DNA of 64,000 bases from Ophioderma brevispina. Its lineage: Eukaryota > Echinodermata > Ophiuroidea > Amphilepidida > Ophiodermatidae. Position 1 is the first letter of the stretch. Each line of letters begins with the position of its first letter. The stretch spans positions 85,394-149,393 of the forward strand of contig JAMKCH010051382.1 in NCBI GenBank assembly GCA_023653785.1. The letters run 5' to 3'. This document shows positions 9,237-21,200 of this stretch, piece by piece. The notes beneath the pieces are model-generated. The model was not told the origin of the DNA, did no database searches, and saw only the letters and a list, made by a program, of their open reading frames with translations. Position numbers and translations under genes: made by a program.

Positions 9237-12200
9237 GTATGTGGTTTTTCAGTGGCCTCTATGTATCTGAAGTAGGGAGTGGTATCACTAATAGCTAATA
9301 AAATCTCAATTCCCATGGTACATACTCTAAAAAATGTGCTGTAACGGGTGAGAAAGTTCCTCATGGATGGAGCGTTCTGTCCCATCCATGAGGAATTTTC
9401 TCACCCATTTAACTTTCACAGTATTTTGAGGGAAAAAAAGGTCCACTCATGGAAGACTAACCCTGGTTTAAACCCAGAGTTAGAGTTAGTCTCCCTTTCA
9501 GAATACCAGCCAATGAATGACATTAAACTCTTCTCTCTTGACAGAAGTTGAAGTAGTAGAAGTGGCTAACCCTCCACCACCTGAGCTGCCCAAGTTTTGG
9601 AAGGCCGTCAAAGACAATCCTGGAGACTTCACTGGCTGGACTTATCTTCTCCAATATGTGGAACAAAAGGTACAGTTACATGTATGTAGCTTAGAACTGG
9701 ACAGCCGAGGGTTGATCAAAATTAGGGCCCGGGATTTTCCTACATTGCGCGGATTACCGCGGATCCCTTTTTTTCTCCATGAAAAGGCGTTTCAGACCCG
9801 TGAAAATGATCGCTAAGAATCGCCAAAGTTGCCGAGAACAAATTGTATTTAGTACTTGACCTCGCTCAACAATTGTGATCTAATTACCAGCTTGTAAGTG
9901 GAAGGATGGTGGGGACCGCATGCTGATCGCGGCGGCAGAGATTAGACGGTGATTGGCAGTTCGACAGGTCTAATCATTCATCCATGAGCGCACATACATT
10001 TAATAATCAGGACACTTAAGATGACTTCTATGCACCCATGCTTGTCCCGGGAATTCAAAGCTACTTGCACGGTCGTTAAGAAGTTTTAAGATTGAAAAGT
10101 AATGCGTGGTCGGGCTTTTTTTTTTTTTTTTTTTTCCGTTAGTAGATAAAAATTCTGACGTTTAATGAAATATCCCGGACGATCTATTTCCTGGACGATC
10201 TACGATTAATCCCTATTCATGTCGGCGAGCTTTATCAATAATCAATCCCCGTTACTCAGTGTAATTACTCTTCAGCGATAACTTTATTGCAACTTTGGAC
10301 CGTGCTCACACGGATGTCGCTCACATATAAACACTAAATTCTTTCATGAAGTTCCAACTGTAAGTTCTGTTTTTTGCGGGCGTCAATATGGCGTACCAAG
10401 AGGTTAAAAATTATCGATTCGAGACAAGGCTTTCTTCATTAAAGATTTCGTGGTAGGAGGGCTGGGATTTCATTTTCTACGGAACTTAGTGAGCGCCTTT
10501 GAGGGCCCGCTTTGGGCTGCCTTGATAGTTTTCAAGACATCCCTATTCCTACACCGTCGCTTGCTTTGTTAACACGTGTTGTTACAAAAACAATCGCCGA
10601 CAAAATGACGGAGTGTTTCGTTTTAGAACATTCCAGAAATCAAAAAGTGATGGTTCATTAAATCTGTCTTTATTGTTGCTTATCTCTTTAATGTTTTTTG
10701 TTTGATCAATAATTTTTATGCATGACGGGTTCTTTTAGCAAAAAACAAACTACTTACCAGACGTAGTAAATACTCTCGATACTTTGTGTTTCAAAATGTT
10801 TCCCGGTTCGCGGAGTATTTCATCAGTTCCGTATTTGGTAAAGAGGGCGGGGCTTATGCTGTAAATATTTTGTCGGACATGTCGATCACGATTGGTGGGC
10901 TGGGAAAAATGTAATATTAAAGGGATTAGCAGCGATTGCTAATCCGAAACACGAAAAAATCATCAAAAATTCTTATTTTTATAATTGTTACTGGCTGGTA
11001 TCCGTACATAACCTGCAAGTGGTTGGCTTGAAATCTCATTAAAGGACACAGGTCAGTACTTTTTATCTGGTCTAATTTCTATGTGCGTATCAAAATTATG
11101 ACTGAGTGAAAAAAAAAGCCTTTCCCAGTGAATACCCACATTTTTCAGCGAGATATTGTGCACCATGATCAATACAGTTTGACCTCAAACACAAATTATT
11201 ACGATCTTTGTTTATTCTGTTATGGTGCTAAAAACACAAAACAGCTGCTTTAGTGCAGATTTTGAGACGCCACAATGTCTGTCTATTTGCGGGAGACGTG
11301 TGACAATTTTCCTCAAATAGTTATTTTTTCACTATTTGTGGTTTGTTTCTACATTACACCGTTATAGGAATGGTACACAACTTATTCCCCTTTGATTATA
11401 AGTTAACAACTGGATTTCTACATTGTTTTATTCTCTAGCATTATCGCTGCTAATCCCTTTAAGCTTTTGACCTCATTTGTGTTGTGCTTTATATGATTTG
11501 TGTTCATGCTTTGTTCTGTTTATAACCATTTGTAAACTTTGAATGATAAAAAATTATTGTTGATACAAAAATCCCCAGCAAACTGCACGTATGCGTAAGG
11601 CACCCTCTACAAGAAAAACATGCTAAAGATATTGATTAGGGTAAATACTATGGTCTTTTTGTACGTGATGCATATAATGCCCCCCTGAGGAAATACCTTG
11701 ATTGCATTGTTTTGTTTATAAAACATTTGTAAACGTTAAAGGTGCTTATTCCGATTTTTGTCTACGTGTTTCTGGGTGTATGAGAGATGGACACTTGTAC
11801 AAAAACTGACTATTATGTACAGTGGGAAACAGACTTGCTGTTTTTGATTGCTAGACGCGATAATGCATAGTGCAACGCCTTATTCACTACTTGCTCAATA
11901 ATATTGCTGGTCAACCACTAAAAACGGTAGTTTTTTCCCGAGCCCTAATCAAACTGGTCCACAGCTCTTTGGTCCGGTGAAAAAAACGCTCATATTTTGT
12001 CTCAGAACTTTGCACAATGGATGAAGAAGCACCTCTTTTGAGGCAATGTTGTTATTAACAACAAAAATATCAATTTGTATAACCACATAAATTTTCTCTC
12101 AGTTGTTTTTGTCCAAAAAATAGTGTGCAAATGGCTCCATTATCCAAATGCACACAGCCTACTAGAAAAACTGGTTCTTTTTTGCCTAAAATGAATGCTT

Positions 12201-15200
12201 GAGATGAAATTCTATGGTTGGTTCTGGAAACTGTTGCATAAAACAAAAAAGTGCTACTTTTTTGTCCTCCGCATGCTGCACTGACATGAGATTTTTGGTC
12301 AGTACACTGACTGTGAATGTAAAGTCGTAAGTGGAATAGCTGCCATTGTCAGAAATTCCCATCAAACATATTAAGTATTGTGCCAAGTCTTCGGTCAGTG
12401 GCTCTTGCTTGAAATGGTTCTTCAGGCAATCGTGTCACCTGAAGAACTCATTTCTAGAGCTACTGACCTAAGGAAAGATTAAGTCATCCTAATACATCAC
12501 ACAGATGTATCACATGGCAGCTATTGCACTTAAGACATTCTTACACTCAATGACAAACTTTTTATTCCTATTCAGAATCACTTGGAATCTGTACGTGAGG
12601 CTTTCAATTCATTCTTTGAAAGATATCCATATTGCTACGGCTACTGGAAGAAGTTTGCAGACACCGAACGTCGTCATGGCAACATGGAGCAGGCAAAGGA
12701 GGTATGGTTACTCTTTCAAGTTAATTTTGAAAGAGTTTTCTAGAAAAGTATTCTCCACTGCACCTCATGCCCAGAATACAAATGCTTGACCTACATAAAT
12801 GCATGTACTGAGAAAGTGACCTCATGTGTCATGAGGTACCCAAAGTGATGACTAGGATGAATGTGTCAAGATGCATACTGTAAAAGTGATAATTTTCGCG
12901 CGTGTAATTTTTCGCGTGTCTGTAATTTTTAACATTTTTGCTTGTTTTTAAATTCGCTTATTTCAGCTATCCTACATAGACCTACACACAAATAAACATT
13001 TTCGCGAGTTTTTAATTTCGCGCTAGCTCAGAAATGCGCGAAAAGCGCGAAAATTAATGTAGCGCGAAAATTTCCACTTTTACAGTATTCATGCACTGAG
13101 TTATGACTGGTTTTGACCAGTTATGACTACGCTAATAATCAAGTATATTTTGAAAGTGGACCGAGACACTTGTGCAACCTATAGTCCACTGTAATTAAGA
13201 GAAGGCAATGTGTGAATAAGTGGCCATTCTATGTCAACGTTTGAGATGTGCACCGCAGCACGTCGTGGACTTTTTTGCTGTAAGTGTGGTGGTAGACATT
13301 GATGAGATATGAAAATCCGAATGAAAATTTAGAGTTGTCCATAGTCCTTTGCTTTCTGGGTCAGCGTTCAAAAAGTGCTGCCCGTGTGGAAGAACATGTT
13401 GAGAGGGTAAACATAACAGAGTTATAACTTGGAGCCACCCACACTTTGAAAATCCCATACTAGGGGTAATAATGGTGTTAGAATTCAATTTAGGATCAAA
13501 AAGTTCATTCATAGCTTGTTTCCTTTTGGAGTTAATGAGTCCTAAATATGCAATCTTTCATTTGGGGGAAAGTTTGGGCTTTGGGTTTTAAAATTGGGCT
13601 TTTAGTGCATGTTCTCACTAAAGTTTCTTCAGCATATTTGAGGAATGTAGGTGAAGCCCAGTAAGATGAAACCCAGTAGAAAATGGTGCAGTAACTAATT
13701 AATTGAAAACTAAATTTGCTAGACAAATAATGACTCGTTTGTTCAATAGAATCGCATATGTGAACAAAAGAACTTCACATTTCATTCGGGTCTTGTGTGC
13801 AAGTTCTAATGTTGATTTACATACGATAAACTGAATCCTCGGTACAATGCCCAAGAAATTTTTGAAACAGATTTTTCCTACTTTGGTTGAATCCACATCC
13901 ATGGAGATTATGTGTTATGCATGGGGGGGGGGGGGTGATATTTGGAGTCAGAATTTTGTACCTAAGCACTTTTTGGCCTCGGGGAAAAGTATTAGGTCAT
14001 GCAGTTGTATCACTGGGAGTGAGTGTACTGGGCAAGAAGAAAAAAATGTAACATTCTATTGAGACAAGAAAAAAATACAGAATGTGTCATTTCATTTTGA
14101 CTAAATAACAATTGCCTTGTATTTTGGAGTGGTATCTGTTGTGTAATCTTTCAAGAAAGTGCCATTTTGCCTGAATCTTGGACTCTTGCAGGTTATTCAA
14201 GACAAAATCAAAGAGTCAAAAATTGATTATTCTTGACAAAACATGGACTTTGTCGTGGTTGGTAGTCCTATTAAACCTATGTATTCAGCGAGTTAGAGAT
14301 TAAAGAATTGCCATTGATGGTCGTTATTTTTGGCTTAAAAGGAAGGAACAACAGATGCCAAAAGGAAATTATGTAATCTTTTCTTTTTCAGTAGTAGATT
14401 ATGAATCTAAACATAAAAGCATCAAGAATCCAAATTCTGCATGCATGTTCAATTTGTGAGGACATATCAGTCCTAAGTTGTATCAAAGTTTAATTCTTAA
14501 TGTGCGAGGTGCTAAAAAACAAGTCTCCAAAAGGAGAGACTCTCAGTTTAAAGTGTATTCTATAACTTTAAAGTTTTGCATTGGGTTACATTGTAAAGAC
14601 CACGTTCCTCATTGGGGCAAGGCCCAACAAATTTTAATGTGGGCCGCCAGCTATAGCGCAGGACCCACCAAAATTAGCCAATCCGTTGTGCGTGTGTATG
14701 TATGTGTGTATGTGTGTTTGTGTGGATGTGTGTGTCAAAAATGTTTAGTTTTTTTTTTAAATTGACCTCAATCGAAATTACTTGCATGAAAACCAACTTT
14801 CAAACTTCTGTCATAGGTGTCACATGGGATCCCTCATATTTGATGAGGTCAAGGTCATGTTGAAAGTGTCAAAGGTCAGTGAGGGTCAAGTTTTGAAATG
14901 GGCTACCAATGTAAAATTGATCAAATTGAAACTTCCAAGTTCAATTGGAACCAAACTCTTGTCATAGGTTCACCATACGATACCTCATAGGTTGATGGAT
15001 CAAAGGTCACGTGCCAGGGTCAAAGGTCATTCTGTGAGGCCCACACTTTATTTCTTTGAATAATAGCGAGAGCGGCGAAAGCAGAGAACCCGCGAAATTC
15101 TAGTTACTTATGAGACTGAGACAGATATGTGGTCACATCTGGAATGATAAATTATTCTGTGAGGCAATCAAGGAATGTGTCCGCGTCCCTATTTCATGCA

Positions 15201-18200
15201 CCTCCTTTCACCTGAGCCCAACCTTGAAATATTTACAATCCCCTAACTGAGCGCGTAAAGCATAAGTTTTTGATGACTACTAATTGTCTGGAGTCAATCT
15301 AGCCTTTTTGCAGTTCTTTCTCTGTCCTTTCATCTTCATGACTAAAGGTGATTACATAGTGTCTGCTGCTTGCCAACTCATCGGCAACCGCTTCGTGTTA
15401 CGCCGCTTGCAGGATTGAGTTATTATAGTCAAGCGGTGCTATCGCTCTGAATACGTCATGCCCGTCACCACTCCAGGGTTGAATTCATCAACTCGATGTG
15501 ATTTGCGTATAGGGCAATAGCGGCACCCAGCAGCAGGGGATCGATTTATTGGCTTGGGTCACCGCTAGTAATTCTAACATTATTGCGTATTGACGTAAAT
15601 TTCATCATCATAGCGGCATGACAATATGCAATGACCTTAACGGTTGAGATCCTTTGCACTCATTGCCCTTGCGGAGGAACGTTGCCCTGGGTATGTGACC
15701 CACTTCACAGTAAATGCTAGCGAATGCAAAATCCGAGAACAGTTTTGGCCTATAAATGCGAAACCAGAAAATGACAGATATTCTAGTTTGACATATTTCT
15801 AGCAGAAGATCCTGTGCATTAGCAATGAGTGCAAAGGATTTCCACTGGTAGCCAATAAGATAGATGGACGATGAAACTGCAGAATGGTATATACCACTCT
15901 TCAAATGGCAGACAAGCAGGGGAAGAGCTGAGCAACATTTTTTATTTCAAAATACGATTTATGGTGGTATCAAAATATTTTAAAAGGGCTCAAACAAAAG
16001 GAAGTGCTTGCAATGGACAAGTTCCCAACTCATTTTCTTTAATCACATCATGTGCACTCGAATAACCCTTGATAGACTTAATAATTAATTTTGGAATGTG
16101 CAATCTTTGGAGCTCAGGGAATTCCATTGGTTAGCCTGAATATTTTTCTCCCAATTTTGTTTCAGCCATGAATATAATCTCTCCTCACTCTCGCTCTTAT
16201 CCTCGTCTCAATTGCACTCCCTCTGCATTCGACCCCTCTCCTATATCACTCCTAATCTCATTTCTGCCATCTCACTCTACCACTCTCCCTATACTCGTCC
16301 TTAAGTTAATTCAACCTTCCTACTCTTCCTCCCTTGCACTGTAAATGTCTGTGGGACAACATGAAAACCGTATCCTATCCTTGAATACTTCACCATTCCA
16401 ACCGCTAACCAATCACTAACTCCTTTCTGCCTATTCCTAATCCATGGACTGAACAAATTGGTGAAAAAACAGGCAAACCATCTTGGGATCTGGATATTTG
16501 GCATGCTATTTACCCCTTAAAGTTAAAGAATTGAAAAAACATGCTTAACCGTCTAATCTTGTCATTATTTTTACAGCACGCACTGTTCTTAAAGCCCATG
16601 ATAGCGTACAAAAAGAAATTACTTTCTGTTAACCCGGAAAACTACTGTTTGATCATTTTAAAACCATTTGAATTTGAACCCCCCAAAAACACACTGCAAA
16701 AATAATGCTATTTACCCAAATGTAAGCTAGATGCCTCATCAGCATAGGTACAAAACAAAGTATGCATTCTTTGTGTGTGAATAAAATAAAATTTTGACTA
16801 AAAAAAAGGTAAAAAAATAGTCCTGTGTTTGTTGATTCATTTAATTGAAATGGTTAAATGTCACAAATGAGGGTAAAGTTTTGTTGATTCATTTAATTGA
16901 AATGGTTAAATGTCACAAATGAGGGTAAAGTTTTATTGTGGGTGCTGAATTATTTATTTGGTGGCATGCAAGAAAGCAATAGTTTATTTTTTCCCCTTTT
17001 TCAAAATTTATGCCATTTTAAAATATTTTTTAACTTTTTTTTTAAATCCAAGTGATATAAAATATAATTTTGCACTTTGGATCAAGGCCTGGTTTTTTGC
17101 CAGTAATATTGGTAAACAGGCCTAAACATCATTTTACTTTTGGTGCAGCATTCAAATAGTTGAACTTTCCAGATTTTTTTTTTTCACTTCCATAATCAGG
17201 TCCATTTTTCTACAAACTTCAATTTTTAGTGAAATAATATTAGCAGTGGAATAGGAAGAACTTTCATGTAGTCGGTACTAAAGTTGAACATCATACCTTT
17301 CAACAAATGACAAATGAGCCATTGTCAGAATTCTCTACACTTCTCAACTTCATCAGCAACTTAAGTGTTTACGACATTATAAAAAAATTGCCATCACTGC
17401 ATCTGTTTTTATTGTTGATTGTTTACGCCTAAGTGTAAAAGTGTACATTGTTTGAAGTTTTAAGTATTTTGTGTAGTTAATTGAGATTGTATTTATTAAG
17501 AGTATATAATAAGCATATGTATAAAAGTGCGTAAGTATACATCTTTTCCATTACTTGTAATTAAGGAGAATTTACGGAGTAGTATATACACTTAATAAAC
17601 GAACAAGGTAGTTACTGACCTTCAAACTGTGCATCTTCTCTGATGCTCAATTTTCAGAGGAGTCAGCAGAACTAAGGTCCTTTGTCACATAATTGAGTAA
17701 GAGTAAGGAAAACAAATGTATTAAAAAATTGGATTCAATGTCATAAAGAATAGAGAAAGAGAGATAAAATGGTGTAGGGGAAACCAACAAATACCTGTTT
17801 GTGTGGAATACGAGGAATGCGTTATCTACGTCACCACCTGAACCGAAGCAGTCATTGGCACTGTAGGATATAGGGCCGCATCGTCTCTGCTGATAAGCTG
17901 CGTCTGTAAAGTTACACACTTAGAAATGTGGGAACACACCTGTCAATCAAGTCCACCTTATTAATTTTACCCCTAAACAAAATAACCCAAAATCAGTTCA
18001 AGCATGCTTCCTGGCCAGTTGGAGAGAATTCAGTTTCTTTATCTTTGTTATAAACTAAGCGCGTAATTTGCCCTTGCATAGCAATCAATCCATGCACACG
18101 TCCTTTGCCGAGCGCCAGAATTTGGCGGAACTGAGAGAGAGTCTAACTACCATGGATGTGAATGGAAGACTGTAGTGGAGACCAAGCACTGGCACAACGC

Positions 18201-21200
18201 CAACCCGCCTGGGCTGTCAAGCATGTTTTAATCTATATAAGCCGATCATTTATTTCATTTTATTATTGCTTTTTTGTATTTTTTCGCTTTAATAATTCCG
18301 TATATACTTAGCTATTTAAAAGTAATTACAGCATAATTAATTGAGTGTTATTTTAAGATATTTAAGGTTAATAGCTTAAGCCCTGAGATAATTTGGTCTT
18401 TTTTTATTTTTTTGCATTTTGAAAGGGGTGTTCTCAAATCTTTTCAATCACCCAGATAGTCACACGTCTTTAAAACAAACACCAATCTTGGGTGATTCAG
18501 ACTTGAGGAGTAATAACCCTCCACTAAATTTCTTGGGGCTTGGCGCATTATCGTTTCAATTCTAATGCACTGTTGCCTCGTTCTTTGTCGTTACGATGTT
18601 AGATTTTTGAGCGTGGCCTGAAGAGTATTCATCTCAGCATAGACCTTTGGATTCACTTTGTTAACTTCACAGCATTGATGCACGAGGGAAAACCCGAGAA
18701 GGCTGAGAAGTCCCAGAGAGGTACGTAATCTAATAGTTACAGAAGTTATTGGACAAAAGTCAAAGAAATTAAATTTGTCATCAAGACTTTTATGTACTTA
18801 AAGGTGCGTGCCGATCGTCTTTGGGCCCCCCTGATTTACCGGAAGTAGTATCGATTTGATATCGGATAAAAGGGAAGGCCGTATTTTTCTCATTTTTCGT
18901 CCTGAAATTGAGCCCTCAAATCCATTTGTCCTTCTCCATACAAATTCTTCTTTCTTCTTCTCTCTTCGATCCGATGTAGATCATAACAAATGCATCTGTT
19001 TTTGGGAGATGCAGACAGTCCAAATTCCTAAATATTTATCACCACATATTTAAATTATAGTTGCTATCCCGTTACGTCTTGCCACCCCACGTCACCCCCC
19101 CCGCGACCCATCACCAATCTCCTCTCACTGTTGACCCTCAAGATCAGGTCAGACTTATCATCAATATTAACGTCCCCGGTTTGGGGTCCTTTTTAAACCT
19201 GGAATATTGTATCTACGTACGTGTACGCTGCTCAGACTCTTCTCCTTAAAACTTCCTAATATCCTTTAGTTCTTCTGAGCACGTTGCTAAAGTTTAGGGG
19301 CGGCGTTTTCGCAAAATAGCGACTTCTTTTTCGATACGCTGCGGGCTAAGCCTAAGGCCTGGTTTAATTCTCCTTTTTGATTCCTCCAACTGTCTGCGTT
19401 ATTTTTGTTGCGATAGTGGCCAGTTGGTTGTTGAATAAATGGCAGTACGTTGTAATTGCGGTGTTGTTTTGCGATCGAGTACGGCCTCCTCTTAATAATT
19501 TATGGCTTCGTTGTCTTTCGCCGCCGCTAGCCAGTATGCTCGGGTCGAAAAGCACCTTGTATACGGTTGGGACTGTGGTCCGGGGCGCGGTCGCGTTGCA
19601 TGTGGCATTATATAAATTTTTCAGTGCCATTTTTTGTAAAAAATGATTTTCGCTTGTGCTAACTAGCGGGGGTTGTGTGTTGTTCTTATTACAGATGGTG
19701 TATGTCAATAGTAAGCTACCTTTACTATTCTGTCCTCGAACGTCTACCTGCATTTATCAATATCATTCTTGGTTCTTTGTTAATATGTTTTGGTGTCACT
19801 TAAAAAAAAAATCCCTCCCCTCAAATTAATTCAGTTACTGTTCCCCTGTTCACACCTCAGAGTAGTCATCTCGCCCGCGAACTGGTACACCTCTTGTTTT
19901 GGGGGGGGGTGTTTGCTCGGGATCTAAACCATTTCGGCTCATAGGTCACTACTTGTTAGAGCCTTGTGTGAATTAAATTTTAGGATGGCTAGCGAGGTCG
20001 TTCCCATACCTGAGGGCCGTGTATGTGCCACACAGGGATGTTCGGCCGGATGGGTATGAATAAACACGATATTTGTATTCGCACCGACGTGTACGCGGGA
20101 AAACCCTTGTTCCCTGGATAGTTGCTTGTCGGAATCGGTCTGGAATTTCCCTGGGGTTCAGCCCACCCGCTTCCCCCGTATTAGCCGGTTAGTGGTTGTG
20201 GGTGTGGGATGAGCTGCCCCGCCCAAGAAGCGGGCAGCCGCTCCCTTCCAGCTGCCTTGGGTCCCATCGTGCAGTCACAAGTTCTGGCTGGGGCCCCCCG
20301 GAGCGCTACCACCAGTCTATTCTGGTACATGCCCTCGTGAGGCTCCCGTACTCAATACGGGGCTTCTTAACCACAGCATGGGTTTCTTTCCCAGGGTTGT
20401 GCTGCTGTCCAGGCAAGGGTCCAACTACCGGACCAATCCCGTTGAGCCATCAAAGCACCACGCGGGTGTGCTTCGCATCTGGGTCGGTCCTACTGACTGG
20501 ATCATCCTCTTTTGATGCGTGGTATGAACCGCACCCATGCAATGTCCGCAAATCTCACGTGGGCCAAACCACCCGTATCCATTTGCAACCCTTGTCCGCA
20601 CTGCGGCACCGGGGCCAGATTATATGCCCATTTCATATGGTCAGCCCGGTTTCGATTTGGGGTACCCCCCTCCGGTTGAAGGCTATTGGCAGCCCTGGCA
20701 CCGCATGTCATGCCTCGGCGTCCATGGTATTGGGGTGCGGGTACCCTCCCCCCCCTGGTTTCCGTATTCCACAGGCGCAGCTGGGCCCCCACTGCCGGGA
20801 GCACGCGGCGACGGGTGCGCGCCCTGTGGGACGCAGTCGTCCAGGATCTTCTAGCATCCCGCGGACACGCTCCGTGTTCCAGAGAGGTGCCCCCATTCCC
20901 TCCAGCACGTGACACTGACTCTGTGTTGTGAAGTATCGGACGTGTCCTCTTGGTAAGTGGTGACGAAGATGATTCAAAGGATACATGTTCTCGGGCCGTG
21001 TTTGATCCGGTCGTTGTTCAATCCTCATCGCAATGCGGCTGCATCTTTGGATTTGGGCTTGAAGACCGGAGCAGAGTGTAAAAGTCTTGGGGCTAAACGA
21101 AAGCCCCGGACTCCATGCTTCCAAGTTCCACCAGACGTGAGCGAGGAGGCCTCCAAGGGAGTAGCTCGCACTGTCACGGTACCCGAAAAGGCTACTACTC

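Noticed and set aside
8866..9385. Ser/Leu-rich open frames on the minus strand opposite the first PRPF39 exon
   Set aside because: Shadow of the Glu/Lys-rich acidic coding region on the plus strand; no independent protein features.
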